In this document: positions 31,513 through 41,719 of the stretch, piece by piece | Layout: every line of letters starts with the position of its first letter | Position numbering within the stretch: the stretch's first letter is position 1 | Source of the DNA: Aphanomyces cochlioides | Taxonomy: Eukaryota; Oomycota; Saprolegniomycetes; Saprolegniales; Verrucalvaceae | DNA: 64,000 nucleotides | Direction: 5' to 3' | Assembly (NCBI GenBank): GCA_019828595.1 | Contig: JAHQRK010000013.1 | Coordinates: forward strand, 1,705,501 to 1,769,500 | Position numbers and translations under genes: made by a program | The notes under the pieces: model-generated | What the model was told of the DNA's origin: nothing | The model's database searches: none | The model's input: only the letters and a program-made list of their open reading frames with translations

Positions 31513-34500
31513 ATGTGGAGCATCAACATTGCCAAGATACGCCACGCCGCGGCCCGTCAACAAGCTTCAAGCGTGGCGAAAGGACTTCCCCGATACGTTA
31601 GCAGGTGTTTTCACCGTCCATATCGTTATGGAAGCATTATTGACGATTTTCTCGTAGAATTCCGACTCCTTCCAATCAAGCACCCGACAAGTCTGATGTA
31701 CTGTCAACAGACTAGAGCAGCTCTTAATGCTCTTCTTAGGTTGTCATCATTGGTGGCGGTGTAGTAGGAACGAGTATTGCGTACCATTTGGCGAAATATG
31801 GCGCGAAAAACGTTGTCCTGCTCGAGAAAACCGAATTGACGGCTGGATCGACGTGGCATGCCGCTGGTTTAGTCACGTATTTCAACCCGGGCATCAATCT
31901 CAAGAAGTTCCACAACTACAGCTTGAATTTATACAAGACTCTAGAAGACGAAACTGGACAGGTGGCTATTTTCTCAATTTCTAAAGCTGACATGGATTAG
32001 AGCGTCGGCTTACATACCCCAGGCAGTATTCGCATTTGCACGACGCCAGCTCGTATGGATGAAGCAAAGTAGACCCGAATTATTGTCTGTTTTTGACCTC
32101 TTGCTGTCACTAGATATCAGCAATCACGACAAAATTGGCACGAAGCATTCCAAGCCATCATTACTCCTGAGGAGATCGCTGAAAAGCATCCGCTGCTGAA
32201 TATGGACGGTATTTTGGGTGGTGTGTACACCACTGGTGATGGCCACATTGATCCATACAGGTAACTTCTTCAAGCTTTGTGGTGATTCATGGTTGTCTAG
32301 TGTGACGATGGCTTTGGCTCAAGGGGCTCGCCAGCACGGGGCGTTTATCTGCCAATATTTACCAGCGTTGAAGTTGAATGAAAAGGCTGACGGTACATGG
32401 GACGTAACAACATCCAAAGGCACAATTCATGCTAAAACGGTGCGTCGAAACGATATGCACAAATGCTTACGGTGCTCTAGATTGTCAATTGCACTGGATT
32501 TTGGGGCCGTGAATTGCTCCTGTCGGTTGGCGTGGATTTGCCGCTTGTGAGCATCGAACACCAATATGTCATTACCAATTCCATCCCCGAAGTCAAGTCG
32601 TTAAGCCAAGAACTCCCTGTCATTCGAGATTTGGAGCATTCGTACTATTTGAGACAAGAACGAACTGGCATGCTTGTCGGACCTTATGAAGCGGTATGGA
32701 CTATCCTTTCAATCAAAATCTCACGCAACTTTTAGGCAAATTTGATGAAAGTTCGCATGGATTGGCAGGCTGATGGCGTGCCTCCTGGATTTGGGAAAGA
32801 ATTATTTGCACCAGACGTAGATCGCATTTTGCCTCATCTGGAAGCCGCCATGGAACGAATGCCAGTTCTTGCTGATGCTGGCATTCAAAATGTCACGTGT
32901 GGACCGATTGCATATGCCCCAGACGCGTATCCGTTGGTTGGACCATTACCTCATCGCAAACTCCGCAATGTCTTTATTGCAAACGGGATGTCATACGGTA
33001 TTGCTCATGGTGGCGGCTGTGGCGACTACATAGCTCGATGGGTCTTGGATGGCGAGCCACCGTACGATTTGACAGAGCTCGATCCAGCGCGGTAATTTTC
33101 CACCCGAAACTGTACGATGATTATGGATTTGTAGGTATGGCAAATGGACTACACCAGAATATACAGCAGCTAAAGCGCGTGAAAGTTATGGCGACAACAA
33201 TTTAATCACGCATCCTATCGTGGACAAAAAAGCAGCACGACCGACGTACAGAATCACACCAATCCACGAAAAGCTAGCAAAGGATGGAGCACAGTTTGGA
33301 CATCACAGTGGCTGGGAGGTTCCGCATTGGTTTGCTAAAGCCCCAGCTGAAGTCGGTACGTTACGATTTAATGATTCAGAGCGTTATGCACTCAACTAGG
33401 CCATGAATCAAGTTTTTATCGATCCAATTCGTTTGAACCTGTTCGCCGAGAATGCCAAATCATCATGGAGAAAGTTGGCATCACGGACTTGAGCTCTTTT
33501 GCAACATACGAAGTGTCAGGAGCAAGTGCTCGAGATTTTTTGGAGTATGTTAGTTCAAACACGATTCCAGCCGTACGTAGAACGCAAAATGTCTTTGTTC
33601 AATTCGTTCTAGACTGGAAAAATTAGCATTTGCCATTTGTGTACACCCAAAGGCAAAGTGATGGGCGAACTGACAATCACAGCTATTGATGAAAATCAAT
33701 TTTATGTCGTCACTGGCGCTGGATCCGAGCTCCATGACCTGAGGTACAATTACCGCATGCTAAGACCATAGCTTGACGTTTTTAGATGGCTTGACGAGCA
33801 TTCTGTTGGATTCCCGGACGTCAAAATCGAAAACACATCGGACGAGACGGGAGTGCTTGGCCTGGCTGGACCCCACGCCGCTCAAGTCCTTGGAGCCGTC
33901 ACAAACGGGGACTCTTTTCCATTTATGAAGTCCAAGTCCACAACAATCAATGGCATCGATGTCCGAGTACTAGGATTGAGTTTTACAGGAGAGGCTGGGT
34001 AAGATATCCATATCAATTGCTGGCCAAGTTGAATATTTTGCAGGTTTGAGTTACATTTACCCCTCAAAGACTTGGACAAAGTGTATCACGCAGTATGGGC
34101 TGCTGGTAAACCCTTTGGCATTGAAAATGTCGGCTCGTTTGCTGTGAACTCCTTGCGGTAAGATATCCTCTCAAGTAAACCGTTTTGACGGCTTGTAGGC
34201 TTGAAAAAGGCTTCCGAGTATGGGGACGTGAGATGAACAAGGACACGACGCCATTACAAGCGGGCTTCCATCGATTTGTCAAAGCAAATAAACCAATTCC
34301 GTTCATCGGACAAGCAGCGCTGCAAGCGGTCTAATTGAGATTCATGATGGAGTCTCATTCTATTGAAATAGGAATTGGCAAATGGAACCACCAAGACGCT
34401 TGTCTTCCTCCATGTTCATACTGATAAACCAGCGCCTGGCCACAGTAAGGAAATTCTGTCTACGTCTCAATGACATTACATTGTAATTAGAGCCACTTGA

Positions 34501-34750
34501 TGCATGGGGCAATGAAGCAGTGTGGCACAATGGCAATGTCGTGGGCAATACGACGTCAGGGGACTATGGCCATATCGTGAAGAAGAGTATTGCGTTTGCA
34601 TACGTCCCAACGTCACTAGCCAAAGAAGGCGAAACAGTCCAAGTCGAATTGATCGGCCACAAGTACGATGCTACCGTGCGTTTGCAGCCATTCATGGACA
34701 CACAACCGACTCGAGTTCGCAAAGCGGCCAAGAAAGCAGCTGCGACGTGA
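31513..34750 (+). CDS. Mitochondrial dimethylglycine/sarcosine dehydrogenase-like flavoenzyme
   Basis: About a dozen exons with 40-140 bp introns. Exon 1 (31513-31596) encodes a basic, Ser/Ala-rich start ([19 protein letters not shown]) that fits a mitochondrial targeting peptide. It joins at 31740 to the FAD-binding GxGxxG motif [21 protein letters not shown] and [13 protein letters not shown], the His-containing segment typical of covalent flavin attachment in this family. The DAO domain ends around [30 protein letters not shown]. The FAO_M/GCV_T folate-binding domains follow ([61 protein letters not shown]). The C-terminus (GCV_T_C) is [25 protein letters not shown]. The enzyme demethylates N-methylated glycine using FAD and tetrahydrofolate. 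A DMGDH versus SARDH choice is not possible from motifs alone. No broken exon found. Confidence 0.85.
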
Positions 34751-34999
34751 GATGGAGGAAACATCAGGGACAATTAACATCCAAATTGTTTCATCAATTC
34801 CCAAATTGACAAAACTCGTCCGGCTTCGTCCAGCCAGGTCGCAGTTCTTCTGGTGAGGACTACACATGCAATGCACGTTGTTTCGGCAGCACATACACCT
34901 CCTTGCCGGCCTCCCAGTCCCCACTAGAGAACACCAACTATTCTCTACTCTTGCAGGATTTATCAAGCAACAACATATTAAGAACGCGTTGGTGTCTTA

Positions 35000-36541
35000 C
35001 AGTCCATGAGACCATCGAGAGGTCTTATCATCAAATATTCTGACCTGGAATATATTGAACAGCCAAATTTTGTCCACCCATAGATTTTTTTATGCTGAAC
35101 CTAACTAAATTATTTAGAGCACCTGAAATTAAATATACGCCGATATTTGTTAGAAAAACTTGACGGATACTGCTGAAATTTTCTCTAATAACTTTATAAC
35201 CTTTTAAATATAATAATACTCATTTTACAGAGTCTTTATTGTCTTGATTGGAAGAAACCTCTCATCTCTCAATATTTTCCGGATAAAGAATTACATACAC
35301 GTGCCCATTCACCATCCATTTTCATTCTCGCTACGCAATGCCACGTGAAGCAAGCATCACTGACGACATATACGATCAAATTGTGTCCTATGTGAAGAAT
35401 CAACGCCCTCGAGCGTTGACGAAGGAAGAACGCCTCGATATTTTGCGTCTTCACGCGCATTTCAGACATCAAAACCTTGATTCAGCCACTGAGTACATAG
35501 CTACAATACTCGGTCGTTGCAAGAACGTTGTACGTGAGGTTTGGCAGCAATACAGAGATTCAAAGTCTGTCGTTGTTAAGGAGGTACCAGCTAACACTTC
35601 GAATCATTTGTCGCGAGTTCCAAGAACAAAAGAAGTCCTCCGTCTTGTTGTAGATTTTGTGCGGGAACAACGCCTCACACGAACAAGAGTCGTGGCCAAG
35701 GATGTCATGATGTTATTAGCAAAACATGGACATGTGAAATGCAACGAAAGCGATGACAAAGATAGAGCAGCATGTTTACGCTTGGTTATAGACTATCTCT
35801 CGAACCGCGGCTTTCAACGTGGACATAAGAAAGGTAATACTTCGTACGGTCTTTCAAACGAGGTCATTGTTGCTAGAGATAAATACATCAAATATATGTC
35901 TGGAGCGTTTGAGTTAACACCTCATCGTCGTGTCGTCTACCTTGATGAGTCCTATATTCGTCAGAATTATGCAAGGCTCAACGATAGCATATTCTATCCT
36001 TACGATAAGCTCGATAAACCACCCAAGATCAAGCACAAAGGTCAAAGGCTGTGTTTTATCGCAGGTTGTGTATACGCCACCCTATCACTCAGATCTTCAA
36101 CCAATTGAGTACGTGTGGGCTTACGTGAAGGGTGTTGTCGGTCGCCAATACACGACGGAGACAACAATGGACGACGTTCGATCCCGCCTGGAGGTTGCTT
36201 TCGGCGATCTAAGAGGTGATTTGATTCATCGATGCATCAATCATACCAAGAAAAGGGTGCTTGACTTGAAGGAGTACATTGTCAAATTAGAAGCTTCAGA
36301 CGAAGCCGCAAATGAAGCGCCATTGATTGATGAAGATGAGTACAGTAATGAGGATGAAAGCGATGAGGACGAAGGAATTCTTTCGGATGCTGTCAATATA
36401 TAACCTTCATCAAATTATATTTGTGAATAATGATATAGATGTTGGATTCATTGTCAACAGGTTTTTCTTTGAGGTATTATAGAAAATGCCTATGAAAATT
36501 TATATGTTTTTGAAAAGACCTCTCGATGGTCTCGTGGACTG
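35000..36541 (+). mobile_element. Tc1/IS630-type DNA transposon, internally deleted, TTA duplication
   Basis: 1542 bp. The left end CAGTCCATGAGACCATCGAG pairs with the inverted right end ending CTCGTGGACTG at 36541; about 30-bp TIRs with few mismatches. Flanked by TTA on both sides (34997-34999 and 36542-36544). The encoded transposase lacks the central part of its catalytic domain. The left flank is 250 bp past the dehydrogenase stop; the right flank is 90 bp before LRR-5. Confidence 0.88.
35338..36403 (+). pseudogene. DDE transposase (IS630/Tc1-like) with internal deletion
   Basis: Starts MPREASITDDIYDQIVSYVK. The N-terminal helix-turn-helix region runs to about residue 110, and the first catalytic Asp is in RRVVYLDESYIRQNY. 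The frame then breaks near 36065 (LCFIAG) and resumes in another frame with VVYTPPYHSDLQPIEYVWAYVKG, which holds the third catalytic residue (Glu of QPIEYVW). The intervening segment with the second Asp (usually MDNA..H) is missing, so a deletion of a few hundred bases is inferred. The acidic C-terminal tail (DEDEYSNEDESDEDEG) is retained. Not catalytically competent. Confidence 0.85.
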
Positions 36542-36631
36542 TTAAATACACTCTCTGTTTTCTTTAATGCGATGAGACTTCTTTTTTTGTTCAAATATCC
36601 ACTTCCCCTGAAATCTCTTTTGGCTGTGGCC

Positions 36632-37933
36632 ATGCTGGACGAAGGTGTTGTGGTCAAGATAGCATTTTTCATCGGAGAGACGGACGACCTCTTTGCGTTC
36701 CTTGAGTCCATTCGTTCAATGAGTCTACTTGGACCTCTGGAACATCTCTGGCATTTGAAATCAGTCCACCCACGTGCCAACTTATGGCCGACGTTGGACT
36801 TTTCCTCCCTGGATTTGAACTTACCGGGCAACAAAGCAGCAGTTGAAGCGATAGCAAAGTATTACTCGTGTGTGTCAGTGAAAGATTTCAAGGATATGCC
36901 ATGGCTTCAAGCTCATTTGAGTCCCAACGTGAGACTACATTGGTTGATCGAATCCTCCCCGAGCTCCATGCAACACTGGAACAAGTGGAGTGCTCATCGC
37001 ATTTCAGACTTGTCCATTACATCTGTGAATTTCAACTCTTCACTACTCGTGGACACTCTACCACAACTCAAACGCATGAAATCTCTGACTTTATCTTCTC
37101 TATTCAACGATGGAAGTTGGCTGCGTCAAGTTCTTGCTTTTGCTGCCACGAGCGCTCATCTCGAAAGCCTTCACCTTCGTACGAGACGCAACAGTGATGT
37201 GACTGCTGTCATGGTACGGGATACAATCACGTGGTTCAATCGCCAACCTGTATGAGTATTTTACATGGCAAAATGGAAGTGGGTGTTCGACGACAGTCTG
37301 CTCAAGCAAGCCTTCTTCAATACGATTTTCAGTTGCCCGACACTGAATCGACTCGAAGTCTTGAATATGTCGTTTGCAGAGGTGGATTTGTCCAACGTGT
37401 CACTGTCGATGCGAACTTTGCGGGTGTTTGACTGCTTGACATCGTCACAAATGAAGACCTTGACGACTCGACTACAGAGCTCCAAGGTCCAGAAATTTGA
37501 GATGTCTGATCGGCTAGGCGCATGCTATGATGGCTTTCGGCACCTTCTCCACCATTTGCACCTCTGCCCATCGATTCAATCGTTGCATTTGGCGCTTCCT
37601 AGAAGCAATCGTTGGTCTTGGAATGAATTCATCCCATTGTTTGAGTCGTACCAAATGACAAGCTTGAAACTAATTGGTGCGAACTTTGACTCTCATGCTC
37701 TTGTCCTGCTTGGTGACGTTGTGCGATCTAATTTAAACATCCGCCAAGTTGAAATGGGAGGGTGGGGTCTCTCCTACGACGATTTCGTGAATTTTCTTCA
37801 CACAACGACAATGCCGAAACGTGCTATGAACATTGAATCGATCCAAATTGATGGTACGAACTTTTCATCTACCAAAGGACGTTCTCTCATCGAGGAAGCT
37901 GCCACCCGTGGTGTCGATTTGGTAATCATGTGA
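36632..37933 (+). pseudogene. F-box-like / leucine-rich protein, copy LRR-5 (one nonsense codon)
   Basis: 433 codons from ATG 36632 (MLDEGVVVKIAFFIGETDD). One in-frame TGA at about 37254 follows TWFNRQPV where paralogues have Arg (QPVRVF), consistent with CGA to TGA. Otherwise collinear with LRR-4 to the end (ATRGVDLVIM). Either recently inactivated, read through, or a base error. It lies between the deleted Tc1-type transposon and a fragment of the dehydrogenase 3' end. Confidence 0.8.
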
Positions 37934-38047
37934 CTCTAAATGACACGGTCTGCTTGCTGGCATGAAACAAAGAAGTTTCCAAGGCATGCTTTTCACAATC
38001 GTACAGATTAACAGAAGTTCCTTGCAAAAATTGCGTCCATCAAGCCA

Positions 38048-38166
38048 TGCCAAAGTCACAAGCAAAGCTGTCCAAGTCGAATTGATCGGCCACATGTATG
38101 TTGCTACCGTGCATTTGCAGCCATTCATGGACACTCAACCAACTCGAGTTCGCAAAGCGACCAAGA
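38048..38166 (+). pseudogene. Fragment of the dimethylglycine dehydrogenase-like gene 3' end
   Basis: About 110 bp (around GTCCAAGTCGAATTGATCGG to AACTCGAGTTCGCAAAGCG) matches the last coding part of the intact gene (about 34615-34733) with scattered substitutions and a short internal loss, followed by unrelated sequence. A truncated duplicate in the same orientation, 3.4 kb downstream of its source. Confidence 0.85.
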
Positions 38167-38479
38167 ATTGTTTCAAATACCAATTCCCTTAGTCTCAAAT
38201 TGACGCTCTACACTGAGTTTGCAAGTTTCTTTTCATGTGGATGGTACTACCGTGTCCACGCTACGACTAGGATTGCGCTATTTTTCGCCGAGCTGGATGA
38301 ACTTGTTTGCTTTTCTGAAGGCGCGGAGGCCAAACACTTTACTTGGGCCATAGAGCTGAGAGAGATAGAACTCCAGTCTCTGTCGTTCGTGAGGAAAGAA
38401 GTATGAACTTGAGCTGGTACGATTTGGTTATCTGCACGGGGCAGCAACAGTGGTGAGAGGACCGTGGTGGCTATAAGCT

Positions 38480-38900
38480 ACATAAGGAAAAATCACCAAG
38501 TATGGAAAATGAAAATTCAAGAGTGAAAGCTGAAAGACAGGCAAAATGGCCAGAGGGTGAGTCTAGAGCTAGTTCTCTTGGTGAAGTCAAATGAAGCACA
38601 TCAACACTGTCATTCCTTGAAACAGGCGACGGTGTAACTTGGGAATGCATGTGATTGCGGGCGCATGAAACTTGCAATCGTCATGGATAGTGTCCAGAGT
38701 TGCTCCCTGAGGTACTACTAGTACTACTACTTGTACTTGGGTCGGAAATTCCTCGAGACTTTCCACAAGGACTCTGAAATCTACTCTAACAAGCCATCAC
38801 GGATGAATTCTAGCTGTTGTGAGTATTTTTCTCCTCTGACGAAGTGGAGACGTCGTTGATCCACCATCTACCGATTGGTACCAAGTAGTACCTCATTGAG
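38480..38900 (-). repeat. Relic of an SDR-B-type promoter and leader (inverted copy)
   Basis: Reverse complement matches the sequence upstream of SDR-B (about 27038-27400). Shared blocks are TAGATGGTGGAT, GTCAGAGGAGA, the palindromic element, CGCAATCACATGC and GAGCTAG. The coding region itself is missing: homology stops close to where the ATG would be. Together with 38900-39453 it shows that the divergent SDR-A/SDR-B promoter region was duplicated in inverted orientation. Confidence 0.75.
38653..38679 (-). promoter_or_regulatory. 27-nt palindromic element at the SDR-B-like relic promoter
   Basis: GATTGCGGG, 9-nt spacer, CTTGCAATC: same length and spacing as at the live genes, no intact gene attached. 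Confidence 0.5.
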
Positions 38901-39361
38901 TTCTGTACTTTGACAGCACTATAATTCGGACCCCCGTCACGTGTCTAGGTTGAGCATTGTCCAAGAGCTCAGAGTCCCTAGCTTGGCATTTCAACAAGAA
39001 GAACAAGGTAGCCACGTAGCTTTCACTGGTCTCTGGAATATTCTCCACCTCCAAACATGCCATTTGATAATATATTTTGGTGGTTACGATGCAGTCTTTC
39101 TGGCCGATCAGCTTGTTTAATTTTGTGTGGATTTCCCATTGCTGTGTCTTGCAATCCAATGGTTCAAAGAACTCGTGATTGCGGACAAATGGTCTCCGTA
39201 ATCTTTGGACAACACACTGACCATGGGTGTAACAAGTGGTGGCAGTAACGCCTGACTGCGATGGATATGTACTCGCAATCTTTGGGTCAGTTACTGCTGA
39301 AAGAGAAAAAGACTCAAAAGCTTGGACCGATTGCGAGTGATCTCTGCACGTAAACGCATAA

Positions 39362-39388
39362 GATTGCGAGAGACTTGGACTCGCAATC
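39362..39388 (+). promoter_or_regulatory. 27-nt palindromic element upstream of SDR-C
   Basis: GATTGCGAG, spacer, CTCGCAATC, 65 bp before the SDR-C ATG; the inverted duplicate of the SDR-A site. Confidence 0.65.
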
Positions 39389-40070
39389 AATCTAGCGACG
39401 ATCTTTCATCAGAGTCACCACTCACTTTTCAATTTTCTATCTCGATTCATTCCATGGCTCCTCAAGTGTATTTGGTCACTGGTGCTAACAAGGTACTCAA
39501 ACTTGATCGTAACAAAAGCTCATTTCATGCGCTAGGACATCGGCTACGAAGTCGTCCGCATTCTATCGGAGCGTTTGGGCGACCAAGCTATCATCCTCCT
39601 TGGCACACGTTCGCTCGATAACGGCAAGGCGGCCATCGCCAAGATGCAACAAGCCAATCGGTCGTTCAACTACACCAATGTCTATCCGCTTGAGATTGAT
39701 GTGACCAAGTCGGAATCGATTCAAGCCGCTGCCGAGTTTGTCAAAGCGACGTATGGAACACTCCATGCGCTCATCAACAATGCTGGTATCACAGCTTACG
39801 TCGAAGGAGTCGACGCGTGTTTCAACGTGAACGTGTTTGGCGTGCATGAAACCCTCTCTGCATTTCATTCGATCATGGTAAGCTTTCTTTCTACTGTTCT
39901 TTTCCGACTCGTTGCCTGTTCAGGTGCCAAGCCAATCGATCAATATTGTTGTCGCGTCGGAAGTTGGGGCTTGGACGTTCTCGACATTGTCTCGTGAGCT
40001 TCAAGCCATCTTTGCCAACTACAGCGCGATCGATATCCCAACGTTGCGCGAACTCGCCGACGGCTGGAAA

Positions 40071-40480
40071 TGCAACGGCCGTTACTAGTCAAGCCAATGA
40101 AGTCACGTCAAGAACACGATGTGTTATAAGAACACCGGGTTATAAGAACCCATCGAAGGAAGATTGAAGTTGGAAGCTCCGGAAGCTTCCAAGCGAGACT
40201 TACGCGACGCAAGGCGTGTACACGCGTGAGCAACGAAGCTCGGAGCGATGTGGCTCATCAAGGAAGAAGTATGCGGGTAAAGCAGCGAGTGCTTTACCAT
40301 TGAAGAATGATGCGTGAGTTACGACGTCGAACGACGTGAAGATCGTTTGTTGTTAGAGCGCGGCTGCGAGTAGCGCAGCCGCCGGTTTGGAGCCGATCCT
40401 GTTAGGATAGCTCACTCTTAAATCTGCCAGCTAACAAGCTTGTGTGATCAACACTTCCTCTGCGCTCAAGCACTGTTAGA
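40071..40480 (+). repeat. 5' LTR of Gypsy-2
   Basis: 410 bp starting TGCAACGG. The end is at CACTGTTAGA by alignment to the 3' LTR; the last three bases differ from the 3' copy (TTGCA). It contains palindromic GGCTGCGAGTAGCGCAGCC, a potential stem. Confidence 0.9.
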
Positions 40481-40482
40481 CC

Positions 40483-40496
40483 TGGTAGCACTCTAG
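40483..40496 (+). other. Putative primer-binding site of Gypsy-2
   Basis: TGGTAGCACTCTAG starts 2 nt after the 5' LTR; TGG is the complement of a tRNA CCA end. The tRNA was not identified. Confidence 0.45.
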
Positions 40497-40514
40497 TTCG
40501 TTCAAGGACCGAAC

Positions 40515-41719
40515 ATGCCGATCGAATACTTCTCCTACTTTACCGAAGACCAACGTGAACCCCTCGAAGGACTACGCGAGTTGATGGGAGATGAAGACCT
40601 CGTAGTGATGCTGTCGAATCGCGACGAGCAACACTTGCTCCACCTCGTTGAGGTTATCGACCGATACGCTGCTAACGCGAGATTGGAGGAGCGTGATGAA
40701 AACGCGCTTCTTCATGAAGAGTCCTCGCGCTCATTCAAGAATCAAATCCTGGACTTAGAAGGTCAGGTTGTTTCGCTCATGGCGTCGAAGGTCAGTCAAG
40801 AAGAAGCACTTCGACAATTGCGCGAGGAGTGCGCAGCGCACCAAGCGCGAGCCCATTATGCGGGGCTGCGATCAAAAGAAGACGAGTTGCTTGAAGACGA
40901 CGACCTCCCACATGGCCACGAAGGCAAAGGCATCAAGTTAGACGTGTCAAAGTTCAGTGGTCAAGAATCCGACCACGTAATGAGGTGGTTGTTGCAAGTT
41001 ACAATTGCTGCGGATGCTCTGCGCATCCGCAAGGAATTTATCAAGGTGGCTTTTGCCATGTCCCACCTGAAGGGACGGGCTGAAGCCTGGGCGTATTCCC
41101 TTCGCATGGGGAATCCTTATTGCTTTCCAACGTTGCAAGACTTTGCAAGTCAGCTGAAGAAAGCTTTCCTGCCGCCTAACAGCGACTTTCGAAATCGATC
41201 GCGTTTCCCCAACGCCGCTCAAGGGAAGCAAACCATCCGCGAGTTCGTTCATGAACTCCGCTACCTCTACGCAAGCATGAACGACGAGAGGTCCCTCCCC
41301 GAGTCCACACGGCTGACCGTTTTCATGAACGGCCTGAACAAGGGCCCGGCCCGGACGGAACTATTCCGTCGATACCCGGAAACGTTTGATGAAGCCGTCA
41401 GCATCGCTTTATCTGAAGACTTTCCCAAAACTTGGCGCGTGCGAGCGCATCCGACTCAATGGATATGGACATTTCGTCCATGGGTCAAGTACCCCAGCGC
41501 TATCAAGCCGGTCAGTCCTCACCAGACAAGCGCTGCTATGAATGCAAGCAGCCGGGCCATTTTGCCCGAAATTGCCCTCATCGTAGCGACTCTCGTCGCC
41601 GTGAGATGTCACCGCGGTCAGGTCATTTCCGCGTGGGAGGTCCAAGCTTTCCCGGCCGTGGACAAAGCGAACGAGCGCCTTTCTCCCCTCGATCGCAGGG
41701 AAAAGGCAGCACCCAGTAG
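40515..41719 (+). pseudogene. gag: Gag of Gypsy-2 (one frame break before the zinc knuckle)
   Basis: Starts MPIEYFSYFTEDQREPLEGL at 40515. A coiled-coil-like N-terminal part (LDLEGQVVSLMASKVSQEEALRQLREE) is followed by a capsid domain (LKGRAEAWAYSLRMGN...FRNRSRFPNAAQGKQTIREFVHEL). After LSEDF (about 41420) the zinc knuckle CYECKQPGHFARNC is found one frame away, ending in a TAG at 41717-41719. Loss of one T from a T-run at about 41421 would explain it. In the unshifted frame translation continues into protease/RT, so this region also determines how Pol is made. Confidence 0.8.

Noticed and set aside
41415..41435. Programmed -1 frameshift site at TTTCCCAAAA in Gypsy-2 gag
   Set aside because: The zero-frame codons (CCC AAA) do not fit the X XXY YYZ slippery rule; a lost T in a T run explains the break more simply.
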